NCBI GenBank assembly: GCA_026724425.1
Contig: JAIUCV010000083.1
Span: forward strand, 4,402,001 to 4,466,000
Direction of reading: 5' to 3'
Length of the DNA stretch: 64,000 nt
Source: Erythrophleum ivorense
Lineage: Eukaryota; Streptophyta; Magnoliopsida; Fabales; Fabaceae
Shown here: in pieces, positions 61,242 through 64,000 of the stretch
How the letters are laid out: the number at the start of each line of letters is the position of its first letter
Position numbering within the stretch: position 1 is the first letter of the stretch
Notes under the pieces: generated by a model
What the model was told of the DNA's origin: nothing
The model's database searches: none
Seen by the model: the letters and a program-made list of their open reading frames with translations, nothing else
Made by a program: the position numbers and the translations under genes

Positions 61242-64000
61242 TACATACACTACAAGTATGTTCCTACATTGTGTGGAGGCATAGAGCTACGATTGGGACT
61301 CCTTACTACTTATGTTTCTCTCTGGATGGTAGCTTTGAAGTTCCTCTCAAGGAATGAGAATCATGTCACACATGTTGCTCCTCATAGTCCCGTGGAGAAC
61401 CTAATGCATGTTTGGCTAAGTATGGGTCCGTCTTGATCATTACATACACTACAAGTATGTTTCTACAATGTGTGGAGGTATAGAGCTACGATTGGGACTC
61501 CTTACGACTTTTGTTTTTCTCAGGATGGTACCTTTGAAGTTCCTCTCAAGGAATGAGAATCATCTCACACATGTTGCTCCTCATAGTCTCGTGGAGAACC
61601 TAATGCATGTTTGGCTAACTATGGGTCCGTCTTGATCATTACATACACTACAAGTATGTTTCTACATTGTGTGGAGGCATAGAGCTACGATTGGGACTCC
61701 TTACGACTTTTGTTTCTCTCAGGATGGTACCTTTGAAGTTCCTCTCAAGGAATGAGAATCATCTCACACATGTTGCTCCTCATAGTCTCGTGGAGAACCT
61801 AATGCATGTTTGGCTAACTATGGGTCCGTCTTGATCATTACATACACTACAAGTATGTTTTTACATTGTGTGGAGGCATAGAGCTACGATTGGGACTCCT
61901 TACTAGTAATGTTTCTCTCAGGATGGTAGCTTTGAAGTTCCTCTCAAGGAATGAGAATCATGTCACACATGTTGCTCCTCATAGTCCCGTGTAGAACCTA
62001 ATGCATGTTTGGCTAACTATGAGTCCGTCTTGATCATTACATACACTACAAGTATGTTTCTACATTGTGTGGAGGCATAGAGCTACGATTGGGACTCCTT
62101 ACTAGTAATGTTTCTCTCAGGATGGTAGCTTTGAAGTTCCTCTCAAGGAATGAGAATCATGTCACACATGTTGCTCCTCATAGTCCCGTGGAGAACCTAA
62201 TGCATGTTTGGCTAAGTATGGGTCCGTCTTGATCATTACATACACTACAAGTATGTTTCTACATTGTGTGGAGGCATAGAGCTACGATTGGGACTCCTTA
62301 CTACTTATGTTTCTCTCAGGATGGTAGCTTTGATGTTCCTCTCAAGGAATGAGAATCATGTCACACATGTTGCTCCTCATAGTCCCGTGTAGAACCTAAT
62401 GCATGTTTGGCTAACTATGAGTCCGTCTTGATCATTACATACACTACAAGTATGTTTCTACATTGTGTGGAGGCATAGAGCTACGATTGGGACTCCTTAC
62501 TAGTAATGTTTCTCTCAGGATGGTAGCTTTGAAGTTCCTCTCAAGGAATGAGAATCATGTCACACATGTTGCTCCTCATAGTCCCGTGTAGAACCTAATG
62601 CATGTTTGGCTAACTATGAGTCCGTCTTGATCATTACATACACTACAAGTATGTTTCTACATTGTGTGGAGGCATAGAGCTACGATTGGGACTCCTTACT
62701 AGTAATGTTTCTCTCAGGATGGTAGCTTTGAAGTTCCTCTCAAGGAATGAGAATCATGTCACACATGTTGCTCCTCATAGTCCCGTGGAGAACCTAATAC
62801 ATGTTTGGCTAAGTATGGGTCCGTCTTGATCATTACATACACTACAAGTATGTTCCTACATTGTGTGGAGGAATAGAGCTACGATTGGGACTCCTTACTA
62901 CCTATGTTTCTCTCAGGATGGTAGCTTTGATGTTCCTCTCAAGGAATGAGAATCATGTCACACATGTTGCTCCTCATAGTCCCGTGAAGAACCTAATGCA
63001 TGTTTGGCTAAGTATGGGTCCGTCTTGATCATTACATACACTACAAGTATGTTTCTACATTGTGTGGAGGCATAGAGCTACGATTGGGACTCCTTACTAC
63101 TTATGTTTCTCTCAGGATGGTAGCTTTGATGTTCCTCTCAAGGAATGAGAATCATGTCACACATGTTGCTCCTCATAGTCCCGTGGAGAACCTAATGCAT
63201 GTTTGGCTAAGTATGGGTTCGTCTTGATCATTACATACACTACAAGTATGTTTCTACATTGTGTGGAGGAATAGAGCTACGATTGGGACTCCTTACTACC
63301 TATGTTTCTCTCAGGATGGTAGCTTTGATGTTCCTCTCAAGGAATGAGAATCATGTCACACATGTTGCTCCTCATAGTCCCGTGGAGAACCTAATGCATG
63401 TTTGGCTAACTATGGGTCCGTCTTGATCATTACATACACTACAAGTATGTTTCTACATTGTGTGGAGGCATATAGCTACGATTGGGACTCCTTACTAGTA
63501 ATGTTTCTCTCAGGATGGTAGCTTTGAAGTTCCTCTCAAGGAATGAGAATCATGTCACACATGTTGCTCCTCATAGTCCCGTGGAGAACCTAATGCATGT
63601 TTGGCTAAGTATGGGTCCGTCTTGATCATTACATACACTACAAGTATGTTCCTACATTGTGTGGAGGCATAGAGCTACGATTGGGACTCCTTACTACTTA
63701 TGTTTCTCTCAGGATGGTAGCTTTGAAGTTCCACTCAAGGAATGAGAATCATGTCACACATGTTGCTCCTCATAGTCCCGTGTAGAACCTAATGGATGTT
63801 TGGCTAAGTATGGGTCCGTCTTGATCATTACATACACTACAAGTATGTTTCTACAATATGTGGAGGCATAGAGCTACGATTGGGACTCCTTACTACTTAT
63901 GTTTCTCTCAGGATGGTAGCTTTGATGTTCCTCTCAAGGAATGAGAATCATGTCACACATGTTGCTCCTCATAGTCCCGTGGAGAACCTAATGCATGTTT
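61242..64000 (+). repeat. 18-mer HOR at right end, copy 2 (cut by window)
   Basis: This copy repeats 57660-61241 with only scattered substitutions by eye. aatacatg is at 62793 and catatag at 63469. Private changes include gtgaagaacc near 62985 and gggttcg near 63216. About 2,759 of 3,582 bp lie inside the window; the last 23 bases (63978-64000) are the start of a new monomer. Confidence 0.78.

Larger units (their letters stand above)
2139..64000 (+). repeat. Main 199-bp satellite array, right of the LTR
   Basis: The array is continuous and head-to-tail, with no inversion, no other insertion and no gap. Counting the landmark cccg-tggag from 2156 to 63978 gives 310 monomers of exactly 199 bp, once six 6-bp deletions and three 56-bp partial monomers are allowed for. 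Differences between monomers are otherwise substitutions at a limited set of recurring sites. No start-to-stop frame exceeds about 73 codons, and those seen are products of the monomer itself. Nothing else is seen in this 62-kb stretch. Confidence 0.97.

Noticed and set aside
1..64000. CRISPR array
   Set aside because: Repeat units are 199 bp and directly abutting, with no unique spacers and no cas genes. The sequence is a eukaryotic tandem satellite.
1..64000. rDNA intergenic spacer subrepeats or 5S rDNA
   Set aside because: No rRNA coding sequence, 5S internal promoter motif or transcribed-spacer feature appears between monomers anywhere in the window.

Overview
The window is almost entirely one tandem satellite DNA array from a eukaryotic, most likely flowering-plant, genome. 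A monomer of exactly 199 bp (about 43% GC) is repeated head-to-tail in one orientation from base 1 to base 64000. It is interrupted once, by a 1,553-bp element at 586-2138 that has the hallmarks of a solo LTR from a retrotransposon: TG...CA ends, a 5-bp target duplication, a TATA box and a poly(A) signal. I count about 313 full monomers, plus three 56-bp partial monomers and a 23-bp stub at the right edge. No protein-coding gene, tRNA, rRNA or CRISPR array can be supported. The plant origin is inferred from the ~200-bp monomer length, the higher-order structure and the LTR type. The species is not recognised. A centromeric or pericentromeric location is plausible; a subtelomeric or knob location is not excluded.

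Layout. 1-585: three monomers, the third split by the insertion. 586-2138: solo LTR. 2139-5937: heterogeneous monomers without a clear higher-order period. 5938-21026: a 12-monomer higher-order repeat (HOR; 2,382 bp = 12 x 199 - 6) in six successive copies. The first copy is irregular, and the last two are lengthened by one and then two 255-bp modules. 21027-34976: HOR units of 18, 14, 18 and 11 monomers. 34977-43732: a 22-monomer HOR (4,378 bp = 10 + 12 monomers) in two tandem copies. 43733-54478: a mosaic of 54 monomers containing a ~2.96-kb duplication at 3,582-bp spacing. 53942-57582: a near copy of 34440-38080, displaced by exactly 98 monomers. 57660-64000: an 18-monomer (3,582-bp) tandem duplication, cut by the window edge.

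The array looks like a record of its own amplification. Monomers differ almost only by point substitutions. From 2156 to 63978 the register is exactly 310 x 199 bp once six copies of one 6-bp deletion and three copies of one 56-bp partial monomer are allowed for. HOR lengths change in whole-monomer steps, as expected of unequal crossing-over, gene conversion or break-induced replication in register. The only likely transcription signals are inside the LTR. All positions and periods were read by eye; pairwise identities were not computed.
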